Part shown: positions 1 through 10,001 of the stretch, piece after piece | How the letters are laid out: each line of letters starts with the position of its first letter | Position numbering within the stretch: the stretch's first letter is position 1 | Assembly (NCBI GenBank): GCA_018398765.1 | Contig: JAHBMJ010002027.1 | Span: forward strand, 1-23,516 | Length of the DNA: 23,516 bases | Direction: 5' to 3' | DNA from: Chromera velia | Taxonomy: Eukaryota; Sar; Chromeraceae | The notes under the pieces: model-generated | Told to the model about the DNA's origin: nothing | The model's input: only the letters and a program-made list of their open reading frames with translations | The model's database searches: none | Program-made: the position numbers and the translations under genes

Positions 1-30
1 GAGGGAGAATTCAGCCCTGAATTCTCCCTC
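1..30. repeat. Perfect 12-bp inverted repeat (hairpin)
   Basis: Positions 1-12 (gagggagaattc) are the exact reverse complement of 19-30 (gaattctccctc), with a 6-nt loop. This is seen directly. It could be the end of a small inverted-repeat element, a hairpin, or a boundary whose other side lies outside the window. A related gagggaga string recurs at about 57-65. No coding function is suggested. Confidence 0.8.
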
Positions 31-894
31 GTCAAATATTTTTTTCACATAATCCGAGAGGGAGAGGCGGAACACAAAGTGTGAAATAGGCCTAAAAGAA
101 CAGTGCAGCTTCCACCGGCACCCTTTGCGAAGCTAGGCAATCCACTTTTTATGCCTTAACTCCCCACCAATTTCTCCCACCGACCTCTCCGAGTCTCCGG
201 ATTGTCTGTGTCCTTCCCGGCGGGCACCGGCCACCCCAGCCACTTGTGACGCCGCCGGCCCTGGCCCTGCTCCCTTGTGACGCCGCCGGCCCGGGCCAGG
301 CCAGGCCCCGATCGCCCTCGGCTTCCTTTGCCAGTCGCGGACGTTCATTTACTCGGCCTAAACGTCTCACCGCTCCCTCCATCTGGCGTCTCTCTGCTCC
401 CTCTAATTTCTCCCTGTGATGCCGCCAGCCCTGGCCTAAGCTGCGGCATAGCCCGGCCCCGGGCCCGGCCCCCGCCCTTGTCCCCGTCCTTGCCCCCACC
501 TCCGTCGATGGACGTCCCCCCAGCCCCGCCAGCGCTCCGGTCTGCTCACTCTCTTGATCTGCCCTGAGGCTCTCCTTCTCACTTCTTTGCCCCCTCTTCT
601 ACCTTCTGTCTCCGCCGGGATCCATACATCGGGGCCGGGGCTGGTGCCAGTGTGCAGTCTCAAAGATAGAAAGCAGACCTGAATACAGGCAGACAAGCAG
701 TACATTCAAAGGGAGACAAACGGAAAGTAAGGACAAGCATCCTTCCCCTCCTCCCATTGCCTCTTCCCAGGTTGCCATAAGTTCTCTTCTTTCTTTCTGG
801 ACCGTACCTACTGGATGCCTTTAACTATCTTTAACTAATTTTCACTGACAGGCACGGACGCAAAACGATGCGACTGACAGGGACCGAATGAAAA
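31..894. other. Non-coding GC-rich region, no gene seen
   Basis: Open frames exist here on both strands, but they are short, overlap each other and encode Pro/Ala/Arg/Gly-rich low-complexity peptides, as any GC-rich DNA would. From about 200 to 520 the sequence is rich in CpG and in ggccctggccc-type runs. The rest is mixed composition. A CpG-rich promoter or an old repeat is possible, but nothing decides it. Confidence 0.5.
243..431. repeat. GC-rich direct repeats, two exact copies and one diverged
   Basis: The 19-mer cttgtgacgccgccggccc occurs at 243-261 and again at 274-292, a 31-bp period. A third, diverged copy lies at about 413-431. Relative to the first two it has CG changed to TG (gacg to gatg) and CG changed to CA (ccgg to ccag), plus one T-to-C. 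Two of the three differences are therefore the transitions expected from deamination of methylated CpG. Confidence 0.7.
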
Positions 895-1640
895 CAAACC
901 ACTGACCCAGAGAGATGGTCGTCACACCGTGACGGAGCCCCAAGTGCTGCTCTTCAGCACGATCAAAGGAACGAAACCTGCATTCAATCACATCCCCAAG
1001 AGGCAACAAAGCCAAAAACGACGGTTCAAGGCAAACATCTGCTCAACAGTGCATCATGCACTGACCCACACAGAGAGACGGAACTGCAGACTCACCAGAA
1101 GAATGGCGAAAGCAACCCCAGCTCCTCAGCAAAGGCAAAAGGTGGTCCCAGATCCTGCGTGCAACCACCGAACAAGAAAAGGATGAAGTTGCATGGGAGG
1201 GTCTGAGGTGCATCATGCTCTGACCTGATGGAACGGCTTGCAAGCAGTGAGACAAACAAGCTCAGCCTGATAAACTTACCGGAGAGCATGCGAGGGAGCA
1301 CCAAACCCTGCATCCACGCAGCCAGAGTGAAAAGAAGGATGAGTGAATAGAGGAACCCACGTGGATCATTCCCTGACATGAGTTGACCGACTGAAGCCGC
1401 GTTGTACCCAGAGATGCCCAACCCTTAACTGACCAAAGAGACGAGACGAACGCAACTCCTTCCGCACACCAGAGGCAAGCGAGAGCTCCAAATTCCTGCA
1501 TCCATACCGTATGAAGAGGAAGGAAAAAGGGTAAACAGATGCATCAACCCAGGTCTTTCTGACGTAATAATTAAAACCCCTTGCCCATACAAAGTGTTGT
1601 TTAAAAGGAGACGGCAAAGCTCAGCCTACCTCAAAAATGC
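895..1640. repeat. Degenerate tandem repeats, period about 150-185 bp
   Basis: Similar blocks recur in the same order. A 'tgcatcatgc..tgacc' type motif appears near 1049, 1209 and 1361. A 'cctgc(a/g)t.ca' motif followed by a purine-rich stretch appears near 976, 1154, 1308 and 1494. Copies are strongly diverged and the unit length is not constant, so this is a reading by eye. Short overlapping minus-strand frames here look like by-products of the repeat rather than genes. Confidence 0.35.
1078..1134. repeat. 57-nt dispersed direct repeat, copy 1
   Basis: This segment matches 2182-2238 over 57 nt with four differences, all transitions (A/G, G/A, C/T, C/T). Two involve CpG versus CpA. It lies inside the degenerate tandem block, so the second copy suggests that part of the block was dispersed. 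Confidence 0.8.
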
Positions 1641-1864
1641 AGCCATACTACAGCACCGGCGCACGATCCCCAGCGACAAGCCCACAACAAGTGCACTCTA
1701 CAGAAAATCTGCATAGCAACGTGGAGCTATAACTGAAAGGAATGAAGCGGGATCTTTTAATTTCTTCCTTGCTTTCTGACAGATGCCTCGGCATGCAAAA
1801 GCATATAATCGGATTTCTACCGTACAGCCGAATATTCGGATTGAAATGCGTGCGTCAGTCAAGC

Positions 1865-1979
1865 GTGGCAGCCCGCGCGGGCCGGTTAGGGCAGGCCGCG
1901 GCACAGACGCACGTACGTACGGCGCGGCACTGCATGCCACGCGCGGCATGCACGCAGACCCGCCGGCCCGGCCTGCCAC
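1865..1979. repeat. GC-rich 115-bp inverted repeat
   Basis: The arms are 1865-1885 and 1963-1979. gtggcag at the left end pairs with ctgccac at the right end, and gggccgg (1879-1885) pairs with ccggccc (1963-1969). A smaller hairpin, tgcatgcc/ggcatgca, sits inside at 1931-1952. The flanks are AT-rich, so this CpG-dense block is a compositional island. It could be a small foldback element. No terminal duplication was recognised. Confidence 0.6.
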
Positions 1980-2126
1980 TATGCTACAACACTTCCAACC
2001 TTCACTCTCATATACTCCGGGCTCTAATTTAAAACCTTTAAAAACAACAAAAGAATCGCTAAAGATACACTTAAACGATTTTGAATATGTTTAAACTAGT
2101 TTAAACTGTTTGTATATTTAAAAAAA

Positions 2127-2158
2127 TTTTGGAGTCGGAATTAGTGTTGGAGTCGGTC
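2127..2158. repeat. Paired-motif block A (ttggagtcgg twice)
   Basis: ttggagtcgg occurs at 2129-2138 and 2147-2156, an 18-nt offset. Block B at 2468-2499 has the same architecture and the same offset, but with ttggagaccg in both positions. Confidence 0.7.
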
Positions 2159-2181
2159 TAGTCCCATTTTCATATGGACTC

Positions 2182-2238
2182 ACGGAACTGCAGACTCACC
2201 GGAAGAATGGCAAAAGTAACTCCAGCTCCTCAGCAAAG
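2182..2238. repeat. 57-nt dispersed direct repeat, copy 2
   Basis: Second copy of 1078-1134, about 1.1 kb away in the same orientation. Three of the four differences read as C-to-T or G-to-A in this copy, and one reads that way in copy 1. Confidence 0.8.
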
Positions 2239-2467
2239 CCGCCTTAATTCCGGTGCTCCCCGCCACCGCCTTAATTGCATGCATGACAGGCGCGTGCGTT
2301 GATGCACGAAACACGCATGCCGCGCGGTCAAATACAATATATTTTTTTTTCTCACTAAACCCAATTAATTTAAAAACAGGAAATCGTACTGTTTGATCGC
2401 TTAAAACTCTTTGTTTTAAGCTTTTAAATATTGTTTACTGCCTAAAAAAGCTTGAGAGGTATGGTTG

Positions 2468-2499
2468 TTTTGGAGACCGTTTTACTGTTGGAGACCGTT
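2468..2499. repeat. Paired-motif block B (ttggagaccg twice)
   Basis: ttggagaccg occurs at 2470-2479 and 2488-2497. The outer framework (tttt at the start, tgttggag in the second half) matches block A at 2127-2158. The block lies just upstream of the leader of the plus-strand gag-like gene, so a role as a terminal or promoter motif of that element is conceivable but not shown. Confidence 0.7.
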
Positions 2500-3033
2500 C
2501 GGGATAGATTTGTCTTTACACCCGAGGCACTCACCGTGGTGGTGTGTGCTCCGGGCCTTCATATAGGATTTAATTAGGACGATGGTGCGGTTACGCCATC
2601 GGAGGCTTCAGAATTAATTCCGGTCGAATTAATTTCTAGACAGTTAGACAGACGTTCACGGCAGTTACCGTCTGTCTGAGCAAGAGACTTGACCTAGGGA
2701 TTGACAGAGTTTCATGTGTAGGAACTGTACTGTGCCCTATGTGTCTCTGTGGTTCTCTTGTGCTCTGAGTACTGCACAAGGCCACCAGTAGGAGCGTACT
2801 GTAGACTGTAGGGGTTCATAGATTTTCTGTCTGGTGAAGAGACTGATCAGATATTTATTTCTGTCCATCTGTATTGGTCTAGACGAGTACGTTAGGTCAA
2901 CGTATTCGCTGTGGTCCTCTAATAGGAGAGGGCCAGGAATTCGGGAGTATAGCAGTTTGAGGAGTCCTCTAGACAGGCTAGAGGATCGACACGGGAGGGC
3001 CCATAGGATTCCACTGGAGGAATCTCGAGAGAG
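2500..3033 (+). promoter_or_regulatory. Probable promoter/5' leader of the plus-strand gag-like gene
   Basis: This stretch ends at a strong splice donor and precedes the first long coding frame. It contains two hairpins: 2581-2600 (gatggtg/cgccatc, one G-T pair) and 2646-2677 (agacagacg/cgtctgtct, perfect 9-bp stem, 14-nt loop). It also has a direct repeat gaattaatt at 2611-2619 and 2626-2634. Retroelement leaders and LTRs often hold such structures. A matching LTR copy was not found on the other side, and no clear TATA box or transcription start is visible. Confidence 0.35.
2646..2677. repeat. Perfect 9-bp hairpin in the leader
   Basis: agacagacg at 2646-2654 is the reverse complement of cgtctgtct at 2669-2677. 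The loop of 14 nt contains ttcacggcagttac. It is a candidate RNA structure if the leader is transcribed. Confidence 0.7.
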
Positions 3034-3136
3034 GTGAGACTCTACTTTTCACTGGCGCTGTCACTGAGGGAGACTCACTCTCCCGTTGTCATTCTGACAA
3101 CATTCCCCTTGTTGTTTTCCCGATTCCCTACTGCAG
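3034..3136 (+). other. Leader intron (GT-AG, 103 nt)
   Basis: The donor is GAG|GTGAGAC at 3034. The acceptor is a pyrimidine-rich run ending CTGCAG at 3136, followed by G. The intron ends 10 nt before the first ATG of the long frame (3147), so it would sit in the 5' untranslated leader. Sequence on both sides fits the usual spliceosomal consensus. This is the best evidence in the window that the DNA is eukaryotic and that this gene was once transcribed by RNA polymerase II. Confidence 0.6.
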
Positions 3137-3146
3137 GTGACATACC

Positions 3147-4310
3147 ATGGGTCCCAAGAAGGACGCTCCCCATGGGTGCATCGCGATCAAGGGTATGGAG
3201 GCGAAGACCGTGGGCGTCTTCGGCCTCACAGACGATGCGGACATCATCCAATGGGTACGGCAATACGCAGATGCTGTTGCTATTCTTAGTGACTCGGACG
3301 AGTGGTACGGCGGGCTCACTCTTACCAACAGTAACAAAGTGGGGGTTAACGTCAAGCACTACGTCGCAAGGACCGAGGTGGAAGTGCTAGAGAAGGTGGT
3401 GGAACGGGTGCCCCACCTCAGCTTGAAAGTCTCTGAGCAACTCCAGATTTTCTACAGGCACGTTGTGGACTGCGTCTCTCCGCTCGACGCAGAGTGGATG
3501 AAGAGATATCTGCAGCGGACCGACGTCTTGAGAATGGGCAAGGCGAGGATCATGGAAATCAGGGAGCTTCTCTCACGCCGAGAGAAGGAGAGAATCTCTG
3601 GTCCCCAGTTGAAGTCTCTGAACGAGCAGATTCTCTGCTTGCAGACTCTGAAGGAACCCTCTTCCCTCTCCTTGTCTTGCCTTGTTGTGTTTTCTTCAGG
3701 TGGGGAGCTCCATAGGGGAGCTCCAACAGAGACGAAGGTGAAAACGGAGGAGGAGACGGGAGCGATACCAGACACCTCCCGTCAGATGGCCGTCCCCGTG
3801 TCTAGTGAGCAGCGTCCGGCCTCTGTTGAACGGGTCAGCAGTAGCAGTAGCAGTAGCAGTTCTAGTGGGAGGATATAGGTGGTCGGTGTGCGACCTGACA
3901 CCACCCTGGCGGAGAAGAAAAGGAAGCAGTACGAGGACCTCGTGGCGCAGATATCGGGTCTGGATGCCAAACGGGGTGCTGATAAGCTCCGTATTCTGGA
4001 GATCCAGAAGGAGGAGAATGACGTGATGAGTGGCATGCCCTAGGGCATACCCAAGAGGGACAACTTCCCTGAGGGGTCCGAAGGGAAGGAGAAGTACGCA
4101 ACAGAGCTGGCATCCTGGGCCGAGAAGAAAGAGGTCTTCGACGCTGGGAAGGCCGACAAGGATATGCTGGTAGCAACCCTGCAAGGTCACATCGACTAGT
4201 TGGCGTCAGATATGTTTGCTCTCAACGAGTAGGCCGATAAACTCCATAAGGAGATAGACGTGCTCTCTCTTTATCCCTAGGCCAAGGGCGTCCCTGGGGG
4301 TGCTGCTGAA
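3147..4310 (+). pseudogene. Gag-like protein, N-terminal segment, with in-frame TAGs
   Basis: The frame opens at ATG 3147, just after the leader intron, with MGPKKDAPHG. It reads through about 388 codons apart from five stops, all TAG: 3876, 4041, 4197, 4230 and 4278. Replacing each by Gln gives a smooth charged, helix-prone protein. The downstream part, rich in Lys, Glu, Asp, Leu and Ala, looks like a coiled coil. A Ser run encoded by an AGC/AGT repeat lies at 3839-3867. A pyrimidine tract ending TTCAG at 3696 resembles an acceptor, but no convincing donor precedes it, so an intron there is unproven. The family is not recognised. Position, composition and the downstream zinc-binding motifs suggest a retroelement Gag. 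The reading frame slips by -1 between about 4310 and 4343. Confidence 0.55.
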
Positions 4311-4312
4311 GG

Positions 4313-4798
4313 CCACCTGCCTTCGGTATTCCTGATGACCCCCTTACGGGTGGGGGAGTATATCCTGCAGTGTCTCTTCCTGAACCTGCGATGGTGTCTA
4401 TAGGTAGGAGGGTGCATACTGGTGATGTCGGGGCTCCGGAGGCTCCTGACACCTTCTCTTTCCTGGGAGTTAGGGAGTCGAGTGGGACTCAGGAGAGGCC
4501 GAAGTGTGACCCTGAGGATCCTTTCATCGCCTACACTCTGGAGAAGACCTTGACATCGGTCCCGAGGACCTTTGTGGAGATGCGTGATAAGGTCATGGCA
4601 ATGATCTTTATGCACTTTTTCAAGACGATCCAGTACTCGACCTCTGCTCTCATCCTAGAGTACAAGATGATTGCCTGTAAGCCCTGTAAGTTCGGGACCT
4701 ACACAGAGCTACTAGCACATCACAAGCGTCTCCTAAACCACCTGGTTGAGGAGAACATCGTCCACGAGCTTGGCGTGAAGTACAGGCTAGGCTCCTGA
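4313..4798 (+). pseudogene. Gag-like protein, middle segment (frame shifted by -1)
   Basis: After the frame break the next open stretch is good coding-like sequence of about 160 codons to a TGA at 4796-4798. It contains FVEMRDKVMAMIFMHFFKTI and a following helix-rich part with CKPC. The upstream join is near a C5 run (about 4339-4343). The downstream join is at about 4780, where the +1 neighbouring frame is already open and continues into the next segment. The TGA at 4796 therefore probably reflects the frame break rather than a true end. No intron signals explain either join. I infer small deletions in an inactive copy, or sequence errors. Confidence 0.5.
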
Positions 4799-5672
4799 CG
4801 GCGCACCTGCCAAATGACCTCATAATGAGGTGGCAGGAGAGACAGACCCCGGTGGACCTCACCAGCGAAGTGGAGATCACCAAGGAGATCCACGCCATCG
4901 CTGCCCAGGCGGAGACCTTTAACAAGTCTCTCGGGGATGCTTGGGACCAGGGCCTGGTCAAAAGAGCTCTCGTTGAGGACTTGAAGAGAGAGTGGGAGCA
5001 GAAGGCGGCAACCTTCGGTGTGAAGGACTCGGGGGGTGCCTCACGGGGGGGTATCATTCCGAAGGTTCCTTTTATAGCGTTTGCAAGGCCTAGAGGAGTC
5101 CCGCAGAGGAAGTCCCCTTCCAAGGCAAAGGGAGGGAAACCCTTAGGAGGAAAGACCCCTGACTCTGGCGGGAAGGGCAGGGGTAACTCCGATCGCGGTA
5201 GGCAGGGCGGTGCTGGCGGGGGTTTTGGCAAGGGGGATGACGAGGGGAGCTCCAATCGGGGGCACTCTCCTGGGTCCAATTCCTCTGCTCCCTCCAGTCG
5301 ATACAATGACAAGGGGGTGGAAGGAAAGGGCCGTCCTCCCACTTAGGCCGTTGTCAACCCCAGGGGCCCCAACAGGAACCCCGTTCTCGATCGATATCAT
5401 AATGGTGTCCGACACCGGGATGGTACCAGATTGGATACGTTCATCGGGACGATAGCGGGTCCTGGAGAAACTCGCATCAAACCTGGTCAGTGGGATGGAG
5501 AGTTTGGATCTTTGTGGAACAAGGCGTGTTGGGATCCTGCCAGCAGGAAGAGCCTTCCCCACCGGTACCGCGATGGGCAGTGCCTGAGATGCAACCGTCC
5601 GGACGGACATACAGAGTGGGGGGGCCATGGGGCCTGTCTTTGGATTTGGAAGAAGGACGGCATAGTTGCACA
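4783..5672 (+). pseudogene. Gag-like protein, C-terminal part of left arm with Cys/His motif
   Basis: The frame runs from about 4783 into the pentanucleotide array at 5672 with one stop, a TAG at 5344. It begins with a helical stretch (LPNDLIMRWQERQ), then a basic Gly/Lys/Arg/Ser-rich linker (about 5020-5340) typical of nucleocapsid-like tails. It ends with CLRCNRPDGH (5581-5610) followed by GHGAC (5626-5637). The Cys/His spacing is C-x2-C-x5-H-x8-C, with a second His in between. It resembles a retroviral zinc knuckle but is not the canonical C-x2-C-x4-H-x4-C. The likely role is nucleic-acid binding by a Gag protein. The reading frame is lost in the TGTAC array. Confidence 0.55.
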
Positions 5673-5757
5673 AGTACACTGTACTATACTGTACTACACT
5701 GTACTGTACTGTACTACTGTACTATGATATCTACACTGTACTGTACTACTGTACTAG
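5672..5757. repeat. TGTAC-type pentanucleotide array, left
   Basis: Repeated tgtac/tact units (actgtactgtact and variants) run for about 85 nt and end the left arm of the gag-like gene. A shorter array of the same unit lies at 6914-6966, where the right arm begins. Confidence 0.8.
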
Positions 5758-5909
5758 ACCTTAAAAAAAAAATTCTTCTATTTCTAGTGTCCTAAAGGGT
5801 CTCTTAACCTACATTAATACTCTATCAACGTATGCTAAGTTATTATATGGTAATGATGAATTATAGTAACTTAGAGAAAGCTTCCAAAAGAATTGAAACT
5901 ATATGTTAT

Positions 5910-5913
5910 ACAT

Positions 5914-5947
<34 letters not shown>
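5910..5947. repeat. (AT)n microsatellite
   Basis: About 38 nt of near-perfect AT dinucleotides with one interruption. Confidence 0.9.
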
Positions 5948-6002
5948 ACATAAATTTATATACCATCATTACAACAGTCCTAGGAACAGTCTCAGCAGTC
6001 TG

Positions 6003-6029
6003 CCCCCCCCCCCCCCCCNCCCCCCCCCC
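6003..6029. repeat. Poly-C tract containing an N
   Basis: A run of 27 positions is all C except for N at 6019. The N shows the tract length was not resolved, so local length and frame are uncertain. The tract lies just downstream of the stop codon of the minus-strand gene at 6051. Confidence 0.9.
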
Positions 6030-6050
6030 TCCCTGTCCCTTCTGTCAGAC

Positions 6051-6540
6051 TCAGAAAAGAGCCTCTCTAAACTCCAGTCCGATGCTCTTCAGGTATTCAG
6101 TTGCCATCTCTCCATCCAACTCATCATCGAATGCCTCCGCTGACTTATCAGACGCAAGGTCGAATCCCTGCAGGCCCAAAATCTGTGTCTCTGTTCTATA
6201 GTGCCCCGGGCCGGTGTTCCTCTGATGAATCCTCTGGAGGTGGAGGTTGGCGGAGGTTGGCATATGTGGTGACCAGCAAGTCCTAGTGCGGCAAGGTGAG
6301 ATGGTTTCTCTTCTCAGAGTAAACCTGGTCGTAGAGAGAGAACCTCCGCTCCGAGACTCCCGCCACGTTAGTGGCCTGAAAGACCTCCGTGGCAAGGGCG
6401 GCATTCTTAGAAGCTGCTTCCACAAGGTCGTCCCGGCACCACCAGGAGAGGTAACCGTTGTCTACCTTATCGTCTGACGATATACAGTTAAGCTGAAGAG
6501 GGGGCGTCGCAGCTTGTACTGCTTTACACCACTTCGACAT
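6051..6540 (-). CDS. Small hypothetical protein, predicted two exons
   Basis: Exon 1 is 6540-6325 and starts at ATG in gtagaaaATGTCG, with MSKWCKAVQAATPP. Exon 2 is 6167-6051 and ends in TGA. The proposed intron (6324-6168, 157 nt) has donor CAG|GTTTAC and acceptor CTGCAG|G. It joins the exons in phase 0 to give about 110 residues. The product is soluble-looking and acidic toward the end (FDDELDGEMATEYLKSIGLE), with no signal peptide, membrane span or motif I recognise. Unlike its neighbours it has no premature TAG, TAA or TGA in either exon. The acceptor's pyrimidine tract is weak. Without the intron, the two frames would mean a frameshifted relic. It sits on the opposite strand inside the interruption of the gag-like gene. 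Confidence 0.4.
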
Positions 6541-6913
6541 TTTCTACAAGGATATCATTGCCCTGGATTTCCTCCACCCCTCGACTTCAACATACAAAAC
6601 CTCATCTAAAGACCCGAGGAGTGGAATAGAAACATTGTATTTTCGTGGTTGAGAGGCTTCACTTGAAACCATCTTTTTCTCTAATTTACGTTTTAGAATG
6701 CAAACTTTTTTAACTATTTACTATTTACTATCTTAAATTACTATAAAAACATAATGAAAACTCACTAAAACACTAGTAAAAAGTTACTAAAACTTAGCTT
6801 ATAAACATGCTAAACATGCTAAAACTTAGCTTAAAAGCTTATAAAAAGGTAGTGGGACGAGTGGCGGGTGGCCCCTCCAACTTAGTGAGGCAGGGCGGGG
6901 CGGGCCGCTTGAA
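6541..6913. other. AT-rich spacer with short repeats, no gene
   Basis: The upstream part (6541-6680) could hold the promoter of the minus-strand small gene. No TATA box is convincing. From about 6690 to 6850 the DNA is very AT-rich, with recurrent actatt, ctaaaac, cttagctta and acatgctaa strings. The end (6850-6913) turns GC-rich. A frame starting at 6807 runs through into the right arm of the gag-like gene, but its first part looks non-coding. Confidence 0.5.
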
Positions 6914-6966
6914 TTGTACTGTACTGTACTATACTAGTTTTGCTTCTACAGTGTACTATACTAGTG
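6914..6966. repeat. TGTAC-type pentanucleotide array, right
   Basis: tgtactgtactgtac is followed by two copies of gtactatactagt (6926-6938 and 6953-6965). The unit is the same as in the left array at 5672-5757. The coding sequence of the right arm starts immediately after. Confidence 0.75.
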
Positions 6967-6971
6967 CAACT

Positions 6972-8448
<1,477 letters not shown>

Positions 8449-8836
8449 TCTAGATAATTACCTACCGTAGAGAGACGTTTCCTCTCCACACAGATAGACA
8501 GATGGACAGACAGACACTTGATACGAACTCTTAAAAGTTTATACATAGAAGGAAAGAATGTCAAACCTAGGGTGATCCATCGAACTGCTGGAAGTCTCAA
8601 TTTGATCCATCGAGCTAAAAGGAAATGAATTTTGGACGGTTGAAATCCGATTGCCAAACACCGCGCGCCAGCCTTGAATCTGATTGGAGCGGTCCCATGT
8701 GTCTGCATTACGTGTAGCGCCGCGTCTCGGTCGGTCCCGGTCCCTAGAGATGTCCATGCCGGAGATGGCGCTACCCCTGCAAGTTTCCAGGCTCACTCCG
8801 CCTAAAGGTCCCAGCTGGCGGCGGCGTACGACATTT
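8449..8836. other. Non-coding sequence, CpG-rich toward the right
   Basis: 8449-8640 is ordinary mixed sequence. It includes a gatagacagatggacagacagaca stretch and two copies of gatccatcga (near 8574 and 8602). From 8650 to 8836 it is CpG-rich, with an inverted CCAAT box (attgg, about 8682). Open frames on both strands overlap and neither is convincing. A promoter is possible. Confidence 0.35.
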
Positions 8837-9040
8837 TCATTCCCCTCCATTCACTTTTGGTGGGATCATACGGGCGAGGAATCTATGCATCGCGAGCTCG
8901 TTGGATTGAGGCCCGCCACACAGTCTTTGGAATCGCCTGGCCCCGGAAATCTGCTTGTGGGGCTCGTTGATGAAGTCCTGCAAAGCATCTGTATGCATCT
9001 TGAGCGCGCATATTGCGCGATTTGTTCTGGCTGCCATGCA
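8837..9040 (-). CDS. Possible terminal exon of an unknown gene
   Basis: On the minus strand, 9040 down to the TGA at 8837 reads as about 65 codons with coding-like composition. It includes HTDALQDFINEPHKQISG and ends PPKVNGGE. The 3' end is a clean stop. Upstream, catgcatggcag is a usable acceptor, placing the exon start near 9038. Beyond that the same frame enters tgcatg and pyrimidine repeats and is less convincing. No other exons could be joined to it. The product is not recognised. It may be chance in GC-rich DNA. Confidence 0.3.
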   Translation of the reverse strand, partial: CMAARTNRAICALKMHTDALQDFINEPHKQISGARRFQRLCGGPQSNELAMHRFLARMIPPKVNGGE

Positions 9041-10001
9041 TGCATGCATATGCCTCTCTCTTTTTTTACCCACGTAGACGGACTGAATTTTCTTCCAAAA
9101 GTCTTGTCCCTCACACACAGCATGTGTCAGTATGTTATCCCTTTGATGAGTGTAGGAGGCAGTGTTGGATGTGTTGGTTGTGGGTAGAGGGAAGTGTAAA
9201 AAGAAGAGAGCGGTGGAAGAGGGAGGAAGAGTAGGACCAAGCATGCTCTTTTACCCCTACCCCGTCTCTTCTCATTTCTTTTTCAAATTCCTTGCCAACT
9301 TCACTTTCCAGTAGCTGCCCTGCATTGGAAGAAAAACAAAGGAAGGGCTAAGAGGAGCTTGGGTGATGAATGGAGAGGAAGGAAGGCAAGTAAGGAGGTT
9401 GAAGAGACGGCAAGCCGAATCGCCACCTTGCCATGATCACCTTCTCTCTTTCCTTATCAACCAAAGATCAGGTCCGTCTGTTTCTATTTCTCTGCTCATG
9501 ATGGTGAGATACCTTCGGGAGGAAAGTGGGTGGAACAAGAGAGAGTTGTGAATTGTGGATTGATGTGTGGGTGCATGGGCAGGTCTTTCTTTTCGCAGTC
9601 AGTATGTTTCTCTTTCTTGTATGCATTGACGCACAATGTTATTATGAATCACGGTCGGTCTGGTCACTCAAGGCAGAAAAAGGAGGACACAAATAGAAGT
9701 GAAAGGGGAAACGAAGTTAAGGACTCTTTCTTTTGGTTACTTTCAGATCTGGAGGGAGTGCAGACTTGACAAAAAAGAAGAGGGAAAGCGGTGGTGGTGG
9801 GTGTGAAGGGAAGTCAAGTCAGCGATCACTCACAACCTTCAAGTCAACCTCAAGAGAGAACGGTGTGAAATGAAGGAACAAGAGAGGAGCCAGATGTAAA
9901 GATTGAAGAAGAAAAAGAGCAAAAGTGAAAGAGACATACGCAAAAGACTTCAATTCTTCTTTCAAGGACTGTCTTTTCTGTGCTGCAATGTTGCTATGCA
10001 G

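Larger units (their letters stand above)
1981..2500. other. AT-rich non-coding spacer
   Basis: No coding frame is supported. The stretch holds many ttaaaac/ttttaa strings, two copies of ccgccttaatt (near 2241 and 2267), the second copy of the 57-nt dispersed repeat and two paired-motif blocks listed separately. The sequence before each paired block is also alike (tttaaa-rich, then an A-run), suggesting a diverged duplication of roughly 100 bp (about 2030-2160 and 2385-2500). Confidence 0.5.
5758..6050. other. AT-rich spacer with microsatellites, no gene
   Basis: The spacer contains an A-run (5763-5771), AT-rich unique sequence, an (AT)n microsatellite at 5910-5947 and a poly-C tract at 6003-6029. 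gtaatgatg near 5855 is the reverse complement of catcattac near 5963, so the (AT)n tract is flanked by short inverted repeats. Nothing here is coding. Confidence 0.6.

Noticed and set aside
277-567. Open frames in GC-rich DNA on both strands (Pro/Ala/Arg-rich)
   Set aside because: Mutually overlapping, low-complexity and without start context or splice support. Expected in CpG-rich repeats.
3640-3696. Possible intron ending at the acceptor-like ttttcttcag (3696)
   Set aside because: The pyrimidine tract is good, but no credible donor lies upstream and the frame is open through it.
6159-6172. ggtcgaatccctgc resembles a tRNA T-arm
   Set aside because: One base short of the B-box consensus, overlaps exon 2 of the small gene, and no cloverleaf partner was seen.
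8684-9187. Long plus-strand frame of 167 codons
   Set aside because: Codon use is not convincing, and the opposite strand over 8837-9040 looks better. It ends in simple sequence.
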